Positions 45,441-57,490 of a DNA stretch of 64,000 bases are shown piece after piece (positions within the stretch are counted from its first letter, which is position 1; every line of letters starts with the position of its first letter). The notes beneath the pieces are model-generated. The model was not told the DNA's origin. It searched no databases and saw only the letters and a list, made by a program, of their open reading frames with translations. The DNA is from Berberis thunbergii (Eukaryota; Streptophyta; Magnoliopsida; Ranunculales; Berberidaceae): assembly GCA_003290165.1 (NCBI GenBank), contig QNQO01000512.1, positions 124,001 through 188,000 of the forward strand, written 5' to 3'. A program made the translations under genes and the position numbers.

Positions 45441-45899
45441 CCCAAGCAGCTTGCCAAGCGACCACCACTCTTTTTCGAAACAACGGCCGCAAACATGAAT
45501 TTAGCTGAGTCAGCGTATTCACGCTCAAACGGACTGAGATTCTAATATTAGCAAAGGCAACTCATGCCGATACAAAGATTGTACGACCAGTGCCCAAATA
45601 AAAGCTACTTAGATGCCAACCCGAGCTTACAGCTCCTGACTCATCACGAACGCTCTGACACATACAATCGACCATCACAACTCTTCCATAGCAGTAGTTG
45701 TAGTTGACCGATCAGACAAATGAGGCAAGCCTCAAGCAGATTACCTTGGGGATAAAGCACAGCTCGAGTAACTCAACCCTAAGCTAAACTGTCTGCAACA
45801 TGCCCACTAACGAACATGACTATACAGCGATGACCTTGAGTCATTCGCAAAGCAAAACGGTCAAGCTCTCTATCGCAGACGGACCAGTCGGCGTCCTAT

Positions 45900-48490
45900 A
45901 TATTCAACCAGCCTATGCCAAAGCAAGATGACAAGGTTAAACGAAAAAATACAATAGAGACAACAAACACGAAACGGATAAAACTTTTTTCATTAACGTC
46001 AAAATGGAAAGGGGTACAAGCACACAAAGTTTACTCCTTATCAGGAGAAGGTACAAAAATAGAAGAAGCAGAAGTTGCGTCCACACGCGCCAAGACCCCG
46101 GCATCAGGGCGCAAACTGTTTTCCTAGTCTGATGAGCAGAGGTAACAGACAAGTCTACATACGACGTCTTCATATAACGATCGAGATCCCACTCCGGATA
46201 CTCTTCTTTCATCAGCGCCAGCAACTCCAGCCTGCGTTCCTGAAAAAGCTCCTCTTCTCACACCTTCGCATCAACAAGTTCACGCTCCAATAACTCCATC
46301 TTCCAGTCAGCGCGTCGACCTAAAACTGCTTTGTGGCCAAACTGCCCTTCATAGCACTAAGCTCATGTCACTCCAATTTGAGCTGGTCCTCGCCCTTCAT
46401 TGCCCTTAGACCACAGAGCTCCACATCAGATTCTAACTGTTTCTTCTGAGCAACCCAGTCGACCTCCTTTAAAGCATTCTTTTCAACAAGAGACAGCAGG
46501 TCAGAACACGCCTTAGCCGCAGCTTCTTGTGCAACCTCTACGTCTCAACGGGTTCAGTCAAACTCATGTTTGAGTTTATCTCTTTCGGACATCGCCTTTG
46601 ACAAATCATGTTCAAGGACCTCCAGATGAGCCTCTTGAGTCTTAGCGGCCACGGTTGACTGATCCAGCCTACTTTCCTCAACCTACTTCTGTAGCCAATC
46701 AATTTCATAAAACACAATAGAATACAACAATTGCATGTGTGAGAAGACACACTCCAAGGTGTATACCCTCTCACAGCCTCTTCGATTTTCATCCCAACAA
46801 TGGCCACACGACTCAAGTGAGACATACCAAGCATAAGGTACTTCAAGCCCTTGTCCATACACCCTTCTAGTGTATCCTCCTCGGGTTTTGGAGCTTAATC
46901 CATCAGCCAATTTTGACACCTGTTTATATGTTTCCTTGAAGCATACTCTACGTCTACCTCCTGGGGCCAAACCTGTAAACTCATCTTTACGAAGTTCGAT
47001 GCAAATAGGTTTATCCGCACATTCGGATGAGGCTTTCCCGGATCAGAAATTTCGCCAACACCACCCTTCAAGGTTGCCACTGTCCTCATGTTCTCTTCCT
47101 TGACCTTTTCTTTATCACAAACAACCAACCCTTTGGTGCGAGACAGGTCGACATGATCCGGAGGGAGAGGAGATAGTGAGTTATCCAAAGGACCCTCCAA
47201 CACTTCTAGTTGTGGCTTGGAATGAGACGGTGAACAATGCGGACTATGAGAAACCTGGCCCACGACACCACAGCCAATATCAGAAAGTGCACCAGTGGAA
47301 CGATCAGATTCCACAACCTCAGGCGAGTCTTCACAGAACTCTTCTATCGGAATAGCCCCGCACGAATCAGCAATAGCATAAGCCACCATTGCAACCCACA
47401 CCAAACGATCATTCAAAACTTTGACCTGCGTATCACTGAGATTCGACCTATCTTCAACCCCTGCAATTGCAAGTAATCTTTCTCCAAGTCGGACACATTA
47501 GTATTCGCACCGACAAGCTTAGCCGACCCACGTTCTTCTCTTACTGGAGCGGATTGTGCTGAAGGCAACCTAGTTCTAATACGAAACCTCTTAATCATAA
47601 AAGAGGCAAGTATTTCAGATGGCTCCTCCACGTCAGACAAAATGAAAGCTTTGGCCCCAACAGCCTTCCTCTTCCTTGAAGGGCCCCCATCTTCTAACTT
47701 AATTGGCGATACTCGATACATAGTGGGGGAAAAATGCATGTTTTCCCGTATCCCACTACGAATGAAGTTGGAAACTCTTATGACATCGACCATGTTCCTC
47801 TTTGGCAAGCTGTAGAATGTCTCCATGGTGTTTTTCTCCTCTAAGGTAAGAGGAGTAGTGGGAAACCTTCTTGCAAAGAAACACAAGCAATGATTACCTA
47901 GCCCGCGATCAAACATATCAAAGTCACGAAAAAGGGTTGAACTTATGAAGCAGCGTGAACTCTGGCTCGACACCCTTGCATCAAAAATACTTTGAATCCG
48001 CAGGGGCTAAAAAAATAGTACTTCTGCCTGAACTTGAAATCATTGGGCAGATTCACAAAACAAGTCGGCGACGTCATCTTACAGATAGTGTTACCCTTCA
48101 ACTGAGGAGAAGTTAGCAACTGAATTACTCACAGAGACAAGCTGACGTTCGCCTCCTTAGCACTGATTAGAATCAAGAAGATGATCCTATATCCATTTGG
48201 CCCCAACTAAGCAGGAGGAATCCCCATGAGATCCATGAAATCCCATATCACATCTAGAACCAAAAAATGCACTCCAGTTTGAAGCATCCAACGATGCAAG
48301 CAGACGAAACTGATCAGAAGTGACATTGGCGTTTGGTCACCCGTTAGGACATACGACGGTAGGTCCTCAGGGACCCCAAACATCATATAGATTTTGACAA
48401 TGCAAGGCTCGGACAACAACCTGTCTTAGAAAAACTCCAGCGCCAAGGTCACGTCATCAAGAAGGTTTTTTCAAGCCATGAAAAAGATGA
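45900..48490 (-). pseudogene. Antisense ORF of element E (PF04195-like / plant mobile domain)
   Basis: Minus strand. VPEDLPSYVLTGDQTPMSLL and LQTGVHFLVLDVIWDFMDLM then GIPPA, stop, LGPNGYRII (48360-48180) give the same F-L--IWDF---GIPP-----NGYRI block as F and B. Next come FTLLHKFNPF and EKNTMETFYSLPKRNMVDVI (47860-47800), a Ser/Pro/acidic linker (47400-47150), an open 173-codon frame (47416-46895) and a coiled-coil-like C-terminus (46650-46000). Function unknown; such ORFs are thought to be accessory to Tat elements. Several stops. Confidence 0.6.
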
Positions 48491-48730
48491 ACAATATTTT
48501 CTAATCAGAACAGTATCTTCGACAACAAAGAAAGTAGAAAACTCAGACTCTACACTGCGGATGACCTAAATAGATATTGGGTTCCTGCCTCTTTTTCGTT
48601 GGACCGACGCACGTTCAATTAATGCAGCAGCTCAAGTACCTATTCAGACTCAATCATCATGAGTGGCGCATCCCTTCAATAGATGACTTAGCGAACCGAT
48701 GTGACGACCCACTAACTTGGGGAGAGTAGC

Positions 48731-49401
48731 TGATGATACATAAAAATGGTCACACCCCTGAGCCATACACGTGTCATGATGATCTCGAGGAATTATGGGC
48801 CCAGCATCATCCAAACAATGATATGGCCCAAGCGGTTCTAAGCTCGCCCAATTTAGTTTGCAAAACGAACTCGAACTCTTACAGCGTGCTAGGCCCACAG
48901 CACTCACAGCTATCCACAATACCCATGAGACCTACTAAGGAAAGTATTTTGAGGATCATATTCGGACGGGTAACTACAACAGCTATCTGCTTCCAACTAG
49001 GAAGCAAATACCAAAGTACATTCCCCACAGGGAATCTTCCGTCTACAGATTGCTCTCGTATTGGGAACTATCTCTTGCGTATCTAGGAGCACAAGGCTAT
49101 CAGGAAATTTACCTTCTACAACATAAGGATCTTCATGAAGAACTCCTTCCTAAACTACGTCTTCGATGGCCTGGTAGAATCAGGACTCTTTGCACTATAA
49201 ATAAGACTTGTGGTTTGTAAGCTAAAGTACGATATAAATTCCCTGTTACAGCATTACACCTTCCTCATATTCATGTCTGACTTTAACATCGGAGTGCCAT
49301 TAGCCACCACAACTGTGGTCTATGGCTCACGTGTGTTACTTGTGCAGGCCAGCAGGTTAGAGGGATTAGGTCAAAGTAGGGAGCAGAAATCAACTGCATC
49401 A
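48731..49401 (+). repeat. 3' LTR of element E
   Basis: Preceded by polypurine tract CTTGGGGAGAGTAGC (48716-48730). Ends AACTGCATCA at 49401, directly before the CCCAT duplication. Confidence 0.92.
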
Positions 49402-49406
49402 CCCAT

Positions 49407-51600
49407 ACTTTTTCAACAAGAAAGAAAATGGTTGGTTATTGAAATGGCGACCTCCATCAGTTATTATTGCCCTTGGTGTCCCAAAACGAGTAAAGATATT
49501 ATCTTCCAATAACTTTACAACAACTTTGTGATCATTAGTCTTTGAGGGGACAACCTCGACTCATTTAGACACATAATCCACACCCAGAAGAATATATAAA
49601 TAATCAAATGAGTTAGGAAATGAACCCATAAAGTCAATACCCCACACATCAAAGAGCTCCACCACTAGAACGTTCTGCAATGGCAACTGATTCTTGAAGG
49701 AGATATTTCCTAACCACTGGCATCTATCACAATATTTGTGAAAATAACAATAAAAACCAGATTGGAATACCTTCAGTGTTGTTCTCTTGGCTCGAAAGTG
49801 CCCTCCACATGCAAGCTAATGACAATGGCATAAATACTCATATGCTCGTCTTCTGGAACACACCTTTGAATAATCTGGTCAGGACAAAATTGAACAAGTA
49901 TGGCTCGTCCCAATTGTAGTACCACAAAATTGATATCAACCTCTTCCTTTCTTGGCTAGACATCCCTGGAGGGAAAACTTTAGCAGTTATATAATTAACA
50001 ATATCTGCATACCAAGGAAGTGATACATCTACTGTGAATAACTGCTCATCTGGAAATGATTAACTCAAAGGGAAGCTCATTCCCTTCTTCTTCATGAAGT
50101 AACCTAGATAAAGATATGCCACCACATTATCATTACCTTTCTTGTCCTTAATCTCAGTTTTGTAACAACAATGCCCATCTAATCAATCTAGGCTTAGCAT
50201 CTTTCTTAGAAAACAAATATCTCAAAGCATCATGGTCAGTAAAAACAATTACTTGAGAGCCAATCAAATATGACCTAAACTTCTCTAAAGCAAACATGAA
50301 ATCTAATAATTCTTTTTCAGTAGTAGAGTAATTAAATTGAGCATCATTTAAAGTTCAAGAAGCGTAATAAATAGCATGAGGTATCTTACCAACTCTTTGA
50401 CCTAGAACTACACCCAAAGCAAAATCATTAGCGTCGCACATAATCTCGAATGGAAGGTTCCAATCAGGTGCCATCATAATTGGTGCGGACGTGAGTAACT
50501 TTTTCAAATCGGATAAGGCAGTTGTGCAATCTTGTGTCCATATAAACTCAACATCTTTAGTAAGCAACGCACAAAGAGGTCTAGAAATATTGGGAAAGTC
50601 TCTTATAAATCTTCTATAAAACCATGCGTGCCCTGAGAAGCTTCTCACCCCCTTAACAAATGTAGGAGGTGGTAATTTGGAGATAATGTCGATTTTTGCC
50701 TTGTCCACCTCAGTGCCTCTACAAGAAATAACATGACCCAGTACAATGGCATGTTGTACCATGAAATGACATTTTTCCCAATTCAGTACTAAATTGCAGT
50801 ATTTACATCTTTCAAGGACAAGCTTCAAATGGTGAAGGCATTCATCAAATTTAGAACCAAAAACACTGAAATCATCCATGACTACCTCGATGAACCGCTC
50901 CACCATGTTTGAGAATATGCTCATCATACACCTTTGAAATGTAGCAAGTGCATTACATAACCCAAATGTCATCCTCCTATAAGCAAATGTGCCAAAAGGG
51001 CATGTGAAAGTGGTTTTCTCCTGGTCCTCTGGCTCTATAGCTATTTGATTATATCCACTATACCCATCTAGGAAACAATAATGACTATGACCCACCAACC
51101 TATCTAACATCTGATCAATAAAAGCTAGAGGGAAGTCATATTTCCTAGTTTCATTATTGAGCTTCCTATAGTCGGTGCAAACTCTCCATTCTGTGGTCAT
51201 TCTGGTAGGAACAAGCTCGTTCTCCGCATTTTTCATCACTGTGATTCAACTTTTCTTAGGCACTACTTGAACTGGACTCACCCATTTACTATTTGAGATG
51301 GGGTAGATAATGCCCACTTCCAACAACTTCAGAACCTCTACTATGACTACATCCTTCATGTGTGGGTTGAGTTTTATATGTGCTTCTTTGTTAGGATTTG
51401 CATTGTCTTCCAAAAGGATCTTATGCATGCACTTAGCTGAACTTATTCCCTTGATGTCAGCAATGGTCCACCCTATTGCAACTTTGTGCTCATTGAGAAC
51501 TCTTAAGAGCTTTTCTTCTTCCCCCAAACTCAAGTTTGCAGCTACTGTCACTGGTAGTGTCTGATCCTCTCCTAGGTACGCATATTTCACGGGGTCAGGC
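49407..51600 (-). pseudogene. pol: Element D pol: RT, RNase H and integrase N-terminal half
   Basis: Minus strand from 51600. VKYAYLGEDQTLPVTVAANL starts the pre-RT part. VSPVQVVPKK is followed by one in-frame stop (51246), then WRVCTDYRKLNNETRKYDFP, CFLDGYSGYNQIAIEPEDQE and VVMDDFSVFG with both catalytic Asp retained. RNase H follows (FEIMCDANDFALGVVLG, then after a stop [20 protein letters not shown] and [20 protein letters not shown]). Integrase parts end with DVWGIDFMGSFPNSF and PRAIITDGGRHF before element E cuts in at 49406. RT is nearly intact but the whole is not. Confidence 0.9.
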
Positions 51601-52379
51601 CTATGGGCGAATCCAGAATTTTAGTCGAGGGAGGGCGAAATGGAAAATACTTATTAGTTGATAATAGTAGTTATCAATGGTAAAGCCAAAAACTTTTTCT
51701 CTACCTAAGTTAGTAACTAATAAAAAATGCAACTATAAAAAATATATTGCATATACCAAATTGGATCCAGTGTAGTCCAATTTTAAAACAAAATAAGGTC
51801 ACTATCGATACCTTGGCAAGGAGCAATCGAGCATAATAACTAGAATATATATCTAATATCACAAAACAATTAGGATAAGTATCTAGGTAAAGCTAATTGT
51901 TTTTTAAATTTGTGAACCTAATATGATCATAATACAATTTCATAGAAAAAATAGTTTATATAAGCCTCAAATTTTGTATGAGTTGGCTAATGGTATATAT
52001 TTTCATTGAATTTTATAGTAATTATTTTATATATTAATTTAAATATTTTTCTGTTAGAGGTTTTATACCACTTGTGAAAAACAATTCATTTCTTTAATGT
52101 TAATAAATTTTTATTAAACTAAACATTTTTTAATGTTTGCAATTACTAATAAATTTGCATTGAAAATAAAATAAAAATGCAGTCAAAGAGTATCGAACTT
52201 GGGTCTTTTACTAAAAATTATAAACCTCCAACCACTACAACAACAAAAACATGTTCAAATGATTGCATAAACACTTGACATATTGTATTCTACATTATAT
52301 AATCGATATTTTTAAGACTAGCGTATATATACTAAAATTATTTTAAAAGTTGTGGGGGGCCCTTAGTAGGTCCGCCCAT
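51601..52379. mobile_element. hAT-like non-autonomous element (~780 bp) in D
   Basis: Extremely AT-rich block between conserved coding parts of D. Ends are inverted: CTATGGGCGAATCC on the left and GGTCCGCCCAT on the right. Flanks GGTCAGGC (51593-51600) and GGTCGGGC (52380-52387) agree in seven of eight positions, fitting an 8-bp target duplication. GGGCGGA-type ends and 8-bp duplications are typical of plant hAT elements. No transposase is encoded. Confidence 0.65.
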
Positions 52380-53361
52380 GGTCGGGCTGGTTCTTCAACA
52401 GTAGTATTAGTAGGCATAAGATTTTCAAATGGAGGTGCATACTTACTTGAATGAGACTTAAAAACTTCTAGAGAGTGTATGGCTTCAATGATGTCCCTCA
52501 TCACATTGTCATCTCCATGTTCAAGATTCAACCTTTTGAAATTATGAGTGATGGTAGCCTCTAATGGATCAATGCTATGTACCGGATAAACATGCTCAAC
52601 AGCACTTTGAACTACATCAATATTAAAACAATCATGTTCATCCTGTAGTAATTTTAATGCATCAAATACCTTAAATTATATCTTTTCACTATTTACTTTC
52701 ATGCTTATAGTACATTTTTAACACAAATTTTCATATCAACGGTATGCATAAAGAGTCTTCCTAAAATAATAGGCAAAGATGATACTGTAGAAGGTTCTTC
52801 CATATCTAAGACAATAAAATTCACAGGTAAAGTAAATTGATTTACCTGAACCAAGACACAAAAATACCTCTAGGTCTTTTGATGCTTCTGTCTGCCAATT
52901 GTAATAAAATTGAGGTTGGTTTAAGTTCCCCCAACTTCAACTTCTCATAAACTATGTAGAGCAGCAAATTGAAATTAGCTCCTTAATCAAGAAGAACACG
53001 TTCAATTAATTGATCACCAATTCTACAAGGGATAGTAAAACTACTTGGGTCTTTTAACTTGGAAAGTAATTTTCTCAACAAAACTGCATTTACCTCTTCA
53101 GTCAATGTAACTTTCTTATATTCCTGAAACTTTTTTTTTGTGAGTACAACAATCCTTTAAAATTTTGGCATAAGATGGAATCTTTTGAATTGCATCAAGT
53201 AAGGGAATATTAATTTTTACTTTCCTTAAAGTTTCAAAAATATCACAAAATTTGTTATCTTTCTTTTGTTTGACTAACCTTTGAGAGGAGGGTGGCAATA
53301 TCACCTTCCCTGTCTCACTTACCTTTTTGGCGTTCATGGTACCTGTTGGATATGCTTCCAC
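52380..53361 (-). pseudogene. Element D gag-pol linker and protease
   Basis: Minus strand. FETLRKVKINIPLLDAIQKI and PSYAKILKDCC (53361-53116) are the conserved segment before the Athila protease. EVNAVLLRKLLSKLKDPSSF and CRIGDQLIERVLLD, stop, GANFNLLLY (53100-52960) hold the protease with its D-x-G-A motif broken by a stop. [20 protein letters not shown] follows. MNLEHGDDNVMRDIIEAIHS near 52531 leads into the hAT-like insertion. Confidence 0.78.
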
Positions 53362-53369
53362 TTTTTTTC

Positions 53370-54715
53370 CTCATTCTCATCCGTACCCATCTTGTTGTCA
53401 ACAACTTTACTACTCCTAAGAACTATCACTGCCTTGAGCTGCTCGTGTCCTTTTGGGTTTGGTATGGTTTGTGTTGGAAACTCTCCTTTCTTTTTCTCAC
53501 TCAACTTTTTGCCCATTTTTCCTACTTGTGATTCCAAACTCTGAATGGCTTGACTGGTTTGAGCATTGGTTTGTTGTTGTGTAGCAATGGACTGAAGTAT
53601 GGAAACTTCAAGACCATCTTTCTTCTGCTCAAGATTTGGATGTACCTCATGTGGTGGAGGTTGAAAATTATTTCGACCCTAAAAATTTCTACCCCTGTGG
53701 ATCTAGATTGTTCTAATTTTCACTCCAAGCAAAATTTGGGTGATTTCTTCATCCTGATATGTAAGTGTTGGAATAGGGATTGTTCTTGGAAGGATAGTTG
53801 TTTTGTCCCACGTAGTTTGCATACTCCTGCTCTGTAAAAGAAGACATAGGACAAGTCTCAGTAGTATGATTAGAATGAGAACATATATCACATACCTCTA
53901 CTTGAGAAACTTGTTGAACTGGATAGATGTTCTAGCTTGGCATTGTTTTCATAATCATATCTCTAGCTTCCTCTTCATTGTCGTCATCTGGGTTTGGATT
54001 CCAACATTAGCGCTTACCTCATCAACACCCTTACCTTTCAATTTTGACATCCCTCTTGATGTGAATTGATGAGAATTCTCACATAGGGTTTCAAACAGCT
54101 CAATAGCTTCCTCACTGTTCTTTTCCATAAGTACACCTCCACAAGCAGAATCAACAAGACTTTTGTTAGTATCATTTAAACCTTCATAAAAAGGCTTGTA
54201 CCTGATCATCTTGAGATAGATTGTGGTGTGGAAATTTGTAAAGTAACCTATTGAAATGTTCCCATGCTTCAAAAAAAAATATTTCCATCTCTCTGTTGGA
54301 AAGTTTGAATTTCCCTTTTGAGTTGCCTTGTCTTTTGAGTTGGAAAGAACTTCTTTAAAAATTTAGCAGCCAACTCCACCCAATTATTTATAGAACCTGC
54401 AGCCAAAGAGTTCAATCACAACTTAGCATTATCTTGAAAAGAAAATGGAAAAAGGATTAACCTGATTTCTTTCTGATCTAAGCCTTGGATATTCTGAGTC
54501 TTGCAAAGATAAAAGAAAAAATCCCTAATGTGTAGATATGGATCATCAGAAGGCGTGCCTCTGTAATGTGGCACCATGTTAAGCAAGTGAGGAGATAAAT
54601 TGAAGTTATGTTTTGCTATTGGCTGGAATGCAATGCACGACGGTTGATTGAGATTTTGTGGAATAAAGGAGCTCTTCATTGGCTTCCGCACTGATGGATT
54701 TCCTATTTGGTCCAT
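53370..54715 (-). pseudogene. gag: gag of element D (Athila type)
   Basis: Starts MDQIGNPSVRKPMKSSFIPQ. NFNLSPHLLNMVPHYRGTPS and DDPYLHIRDFFFYLCKTQNI are the hallmark Athila capsid start. After frameshifts, YKPFYEGLNDTNKSLVDSAC, GGVLMEKNSEEAIELFETLC (54200-54080) continue the core. A nucleocapsid-like region follows near 53900. Broken by stops. Confidence 0.85.
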
Positions 54716-54990
54716 TTCTTCCTAGATTCTATCTTAAGAGCTTGCTTTTTAAGTTGTCTAAATGTTCATTCAATCTCTGGATCGTATACACTGATGTTTA
54801 CGTCCTAGGACCTACAAGTTACAACCATGCATAAACAAGATTCATCCTGCAAGACAACATGTACCAAGTAAGTGTTTCACTAAGAATAGATACTGAAGAA
54901 ATCAAAAGTGAAATTGTTGAGCAATTTTTTTTATTTATTATTAAAAACAACTAAACTAAAGGAAAAAGAATTAAACACAATTTAGCGCCA

Positions 54991-55008
54991 TCCTCAACAA
55001 CGGCGCCA
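54991..55008 (-). other. Primer-binding site of element D
   Basis: Minus-strand TGGCGCCGTTGTTGAGGA lies six bases inside the 5' LTR. The TGGCGCC start is the usual Athila primer-binding site, complementary to a tRNA 3' end (tRNA-Asp in characterised members). Confidence 0.75.
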
Positions 55009-55014
55009 AAAACT

Positions 55015-56195
55015 TGTGCAATTATTAACCTAAATAATAAGCTTATAATTGAATGTTTTACTCGCAAGTGCACAAGATAAAACAACTAGTATGTATGGAA
55101 AGAACGAGATCATTCCCATAAGGATTGGTTCAATTATGTTTAAAACAGTTTTTCTAATACTATAATTTCAATGAAACCTAATAATTAATTGAATAAGAAA
55201 AGATAATTAGAAAAATTAAATGTAAAACTAAATAAATTCAAATAGTGAGAAAATAAGTTAGGGATTTGATATCCGCCACTAGTCATCGTCTTTTGAATAT
55301 AATATGCACAATGATACAAACCAAATTTCAATGCTCAAATTTTTCCAACCTAAGGGCATGGGTGTCTACTCCTTAAGCAATGGATTTCCCTAAACAATGA
55401 ATTAGGAATGGGTGTTTACTTAACTCTTTTCTTTCTAAAGGTATTTAGCATTGTATCTACTAAGCCGCACCTCAAGAACGCATAAATCAATAAAAATCGA
55501 CCACCCAAAACATGGTATCTATTTCGGTCACCTATGTTGATTAATTCAAATAACCGATCTTACTTGACTATTTTTGTTATTTAGCATAAGCACAAGACTC
55601 GGTCATCTAAATTTACCTATGTAACTATCCTCATAAAAATCATGCATATGGTGATCAAGCATAAACAAAGTTCACATAAAGGGTGAAATCAAACTAGAAA
55701 TTAATCAATTAAGCATAAGGCATGTCAAAATTCTAAGGAGTCATAACTAGTACTTCAATCAATCCCTAACTAAATTGTTTAGTTACACATACTGAAGGCA
55801 AGATTGGTTTTCAAATAACGCATTGAAAAGTAGAAGAAATAAACAGACTCTGCTCGCGGTGGTACAAAATGAAGATCATGGTACAAATAGTTAAAAGAAG
55901 CTTTTAAACTTTTCCCTCCTGGATACTTCTTCTTCTTCACACGGTCTGTAACACCCACTAACTAAGGTAGCAACTTTCCCAGCAGTAGCTCTCATAGCAA
56001 CTTCTTCATTTCCTTCTTTGACTAGACTTCCTTTTTAGGACCTTGTCTTGCACGTGGCATTAGTTTCTTTTTTTTCTCCATTACATCACCTGCCAAAACC
56101 AAAATATATTAAGAAGAAATATTAGAATTAACTAAATAATCTAACAATTATACTTAAAAAAGCGATGTTCGGAGTGCACTTTTATGCACTCATCA
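55015..56195 (-). repeat. 5' LTR of element D
   Basis: TGTGCAATTATTAACC...ATGCACTCATCA. About sixteen differences from the left LTR in the first ~130 bases by eye. Lacks the ~220-bp extra block of the left copy. Confidence 0.92.
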
Positions 56196-56217
56196 GTTCC
56201 CACAGACGGTGACAAAC

Positions 56218-56785
56218 TAATGCTTCCAAAAATCGTCTTCCTACGAGTTTAACCTACAAAACAATTGTTAAACTACCAAGGACCACCTTTTTTGTGGTCG
56301 AAGGCACTCCAATGCTTAAATCAATAACTCTGTTGGAAGAAAGAAGTAAATCTAGACAAAACTCAGTTGAAGTTGCATACCTTTGTCGATTGTTCCCTTT
56401 ACCTTTTATAATGGTCGTAATTAACTCTTTGCGTGACTTAAGCATGTGAGGCGCGACGGAAGGAGATATTTTTGTAACAGTCTCTTCCTTAATGGAAATG
56501 CGTTCATGGAGGCGTAAGTCCCTCCACGGCTCTTTCTTGGTGCAACGTTATTTTTTTTTATGAGAGAACGTGTATCTAGCCTGAATTTGGGATTTAATTC
56601 ATTTGGGCCTGGATTCGGATCATGTTTACATCTCCTTAGTGGTGGGGCTAATCTAGGCCTCTATAATTGACCTCTTACCCTTTGGCTTTATGAGTTGAAC
56701 CAATGGATCGGACGTTGTATCCTCGTGATGGGACTTTATGCCACGTGTACGGTCGTGATAGTCGATCTATTTTGATGTATCATCA
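56218..56785 (-). repeat. 5' LTR of element B
   Basis: Begins TAATGCTTCC (TG mutated to TA on the plus strand) and ends TGTATCATCA. B's primer-binding region (minus: GTTTGTCACCGTCTGTGGGAAC) lies at 56196-56217, split from the rest of B by D. Confidence 0.92.
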
Positions 56786-57490
56786 GAAGGTATGTGTAGA
56801 CTACACGGACCTAAATAAAGTATGCCTGAAAAATAGTTTTCCACTCCCACGAATAAATTAGATAGTGGACGCCACTTCCGAACACGAACTCGTAAGCTTC
56901 ATGGACGCATACTCTGGCTACAACCAGATAAAATGCACCCATCAGACTAAAGAGTACATCTTTCAGAACAGAAAGAGGTACATATTGCTACCAAGGGATG
57001 CCATTCAGACTAAAAAATGATAGAGCCACGTACCAACGTCTTATGAACAGAATGTTCAAAGATCAAATTAGCAAAACCATGGAGGTGCTTATTGTCGAAA
57101 TGCTAGTCAAGAGCCTACGTAAATATGACCGCATCAAATATCTCGAGCAAGATTTCTTTCAGCTCCGAAAGTACAAAATTAAGTTGAACTCGAAAAATGT
57201 ACGTTTGGATTAGAATCATGGAAATTCCTTGGATATATGGTCAATCAAAAAGGGATCGAAGCTAATCTAAAACAGATATAAGCAGTACTCAACATGCAAT
57301 CACCTACCAACATTAAAGGTGTATAAAGCCTCAATGGTAGGATAGCAGCCTTAACTAGGTTCATCTCCAAATCAATAGACAAGTGCCTTCACTTCCTCAA
57401 GATCTTGAAAGGGAATAAAACGTTCAAGTGGAGTGAGAATGTGAAAATACATTTCAAAGCCTGAAGGATTACATGGGGAGAACTGAACTA
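56786..57490 (+). pseudogene. pol: Element A reverse transcriptase, C-terminal part
   Basis: Continues the RT interrupted at 18574: VCVDYTDLNKVCLKNSFPLP, a stop, SFMDAYSGYNQIKCTHQTKE (catalytic Asp of the DAYSGYNQI box present), then in another frame MPFRLKNDRATYQRLMNRMF and EVLIVEMLVKSL. The last should be the Y-I-D-D box, but both Asp are replaced (I-V-E), so the enzyme is dead. KYKIKLNSKNV follows. Stops and shifts. Confidence 0.85.

Larger units (their letters stand above)
40096..49401 (+). mobile_element. Element E: non-autonomous Tat-type LTR element inserted in D's integrase
   Basis: Perfect 5-bp duplication CCCAT at 40091-40095 and 49402-49406. LTRs at 40096-40753 and 48731-49401 start TGATGATACATAAAA and end ACTGCATCA. 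It contains gag, protease, the E/F-specific middle region, ~125-bp tandem repeats and an antisense ORF, but no RT, RNase H or integrase. The same family as element F. Insertion falls between the second Asp and the Glu of D's integrase core. Confidence 0.93.
36501..56195 (-). mobile_element. Element D: Athila-lineage Ty3/gypsy retrotransposon inserted in B
   Basis: LTRs at 36501-37900 (3') and 55015-56195 (5') read TGTGCAATTATTAACC...ATGCACTCATCA on the plus strand. A minus-strand primer-binding site TGGCGCCGTTGTTGAGGA at 54991-55008 and gag/pol on the minus strand set the orientation. GTTCCC lies on both sides (36493-36498 and 56196-56201), the left copy two bases from the LTR, consistent with a target duplication. 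The insertion point is B's primer-binding region. Minus E and the hAT-like insert it is about 9.6 kb, typical for Athila. Confidence 0.9.
18575..56785 (-). mobile_element. Element B: non-autonomous Tat-type LTR element, minus strand, inserted in A's RT
   Basis: Flanked by GAAGG at 18570-18574 and 56786-56790. The left LTR (18575-19139) is the 3' LTR and the right LTR (56218-56785) the 5' LTR, since gag reads on the minus strand. Without its nested insertions (C, 12 kb; D, 19.7 kb) it is about 6.5 kb. It has gag, a 70-bp tandem-repeat block and a plus-strand (antisense) ORF but no polymerase. LTRs differ at roughly one in eight positions by eye over the first 185 bases, so the insertion is old. 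Confidence 0.9.

Noticed and set aside
46895..47416. 173-codon ORF as an independent gene
   Set aside because: It is the Ser/acidic linker of element E's antisense ORF, continuous with flanking frames and shared in layout with F.
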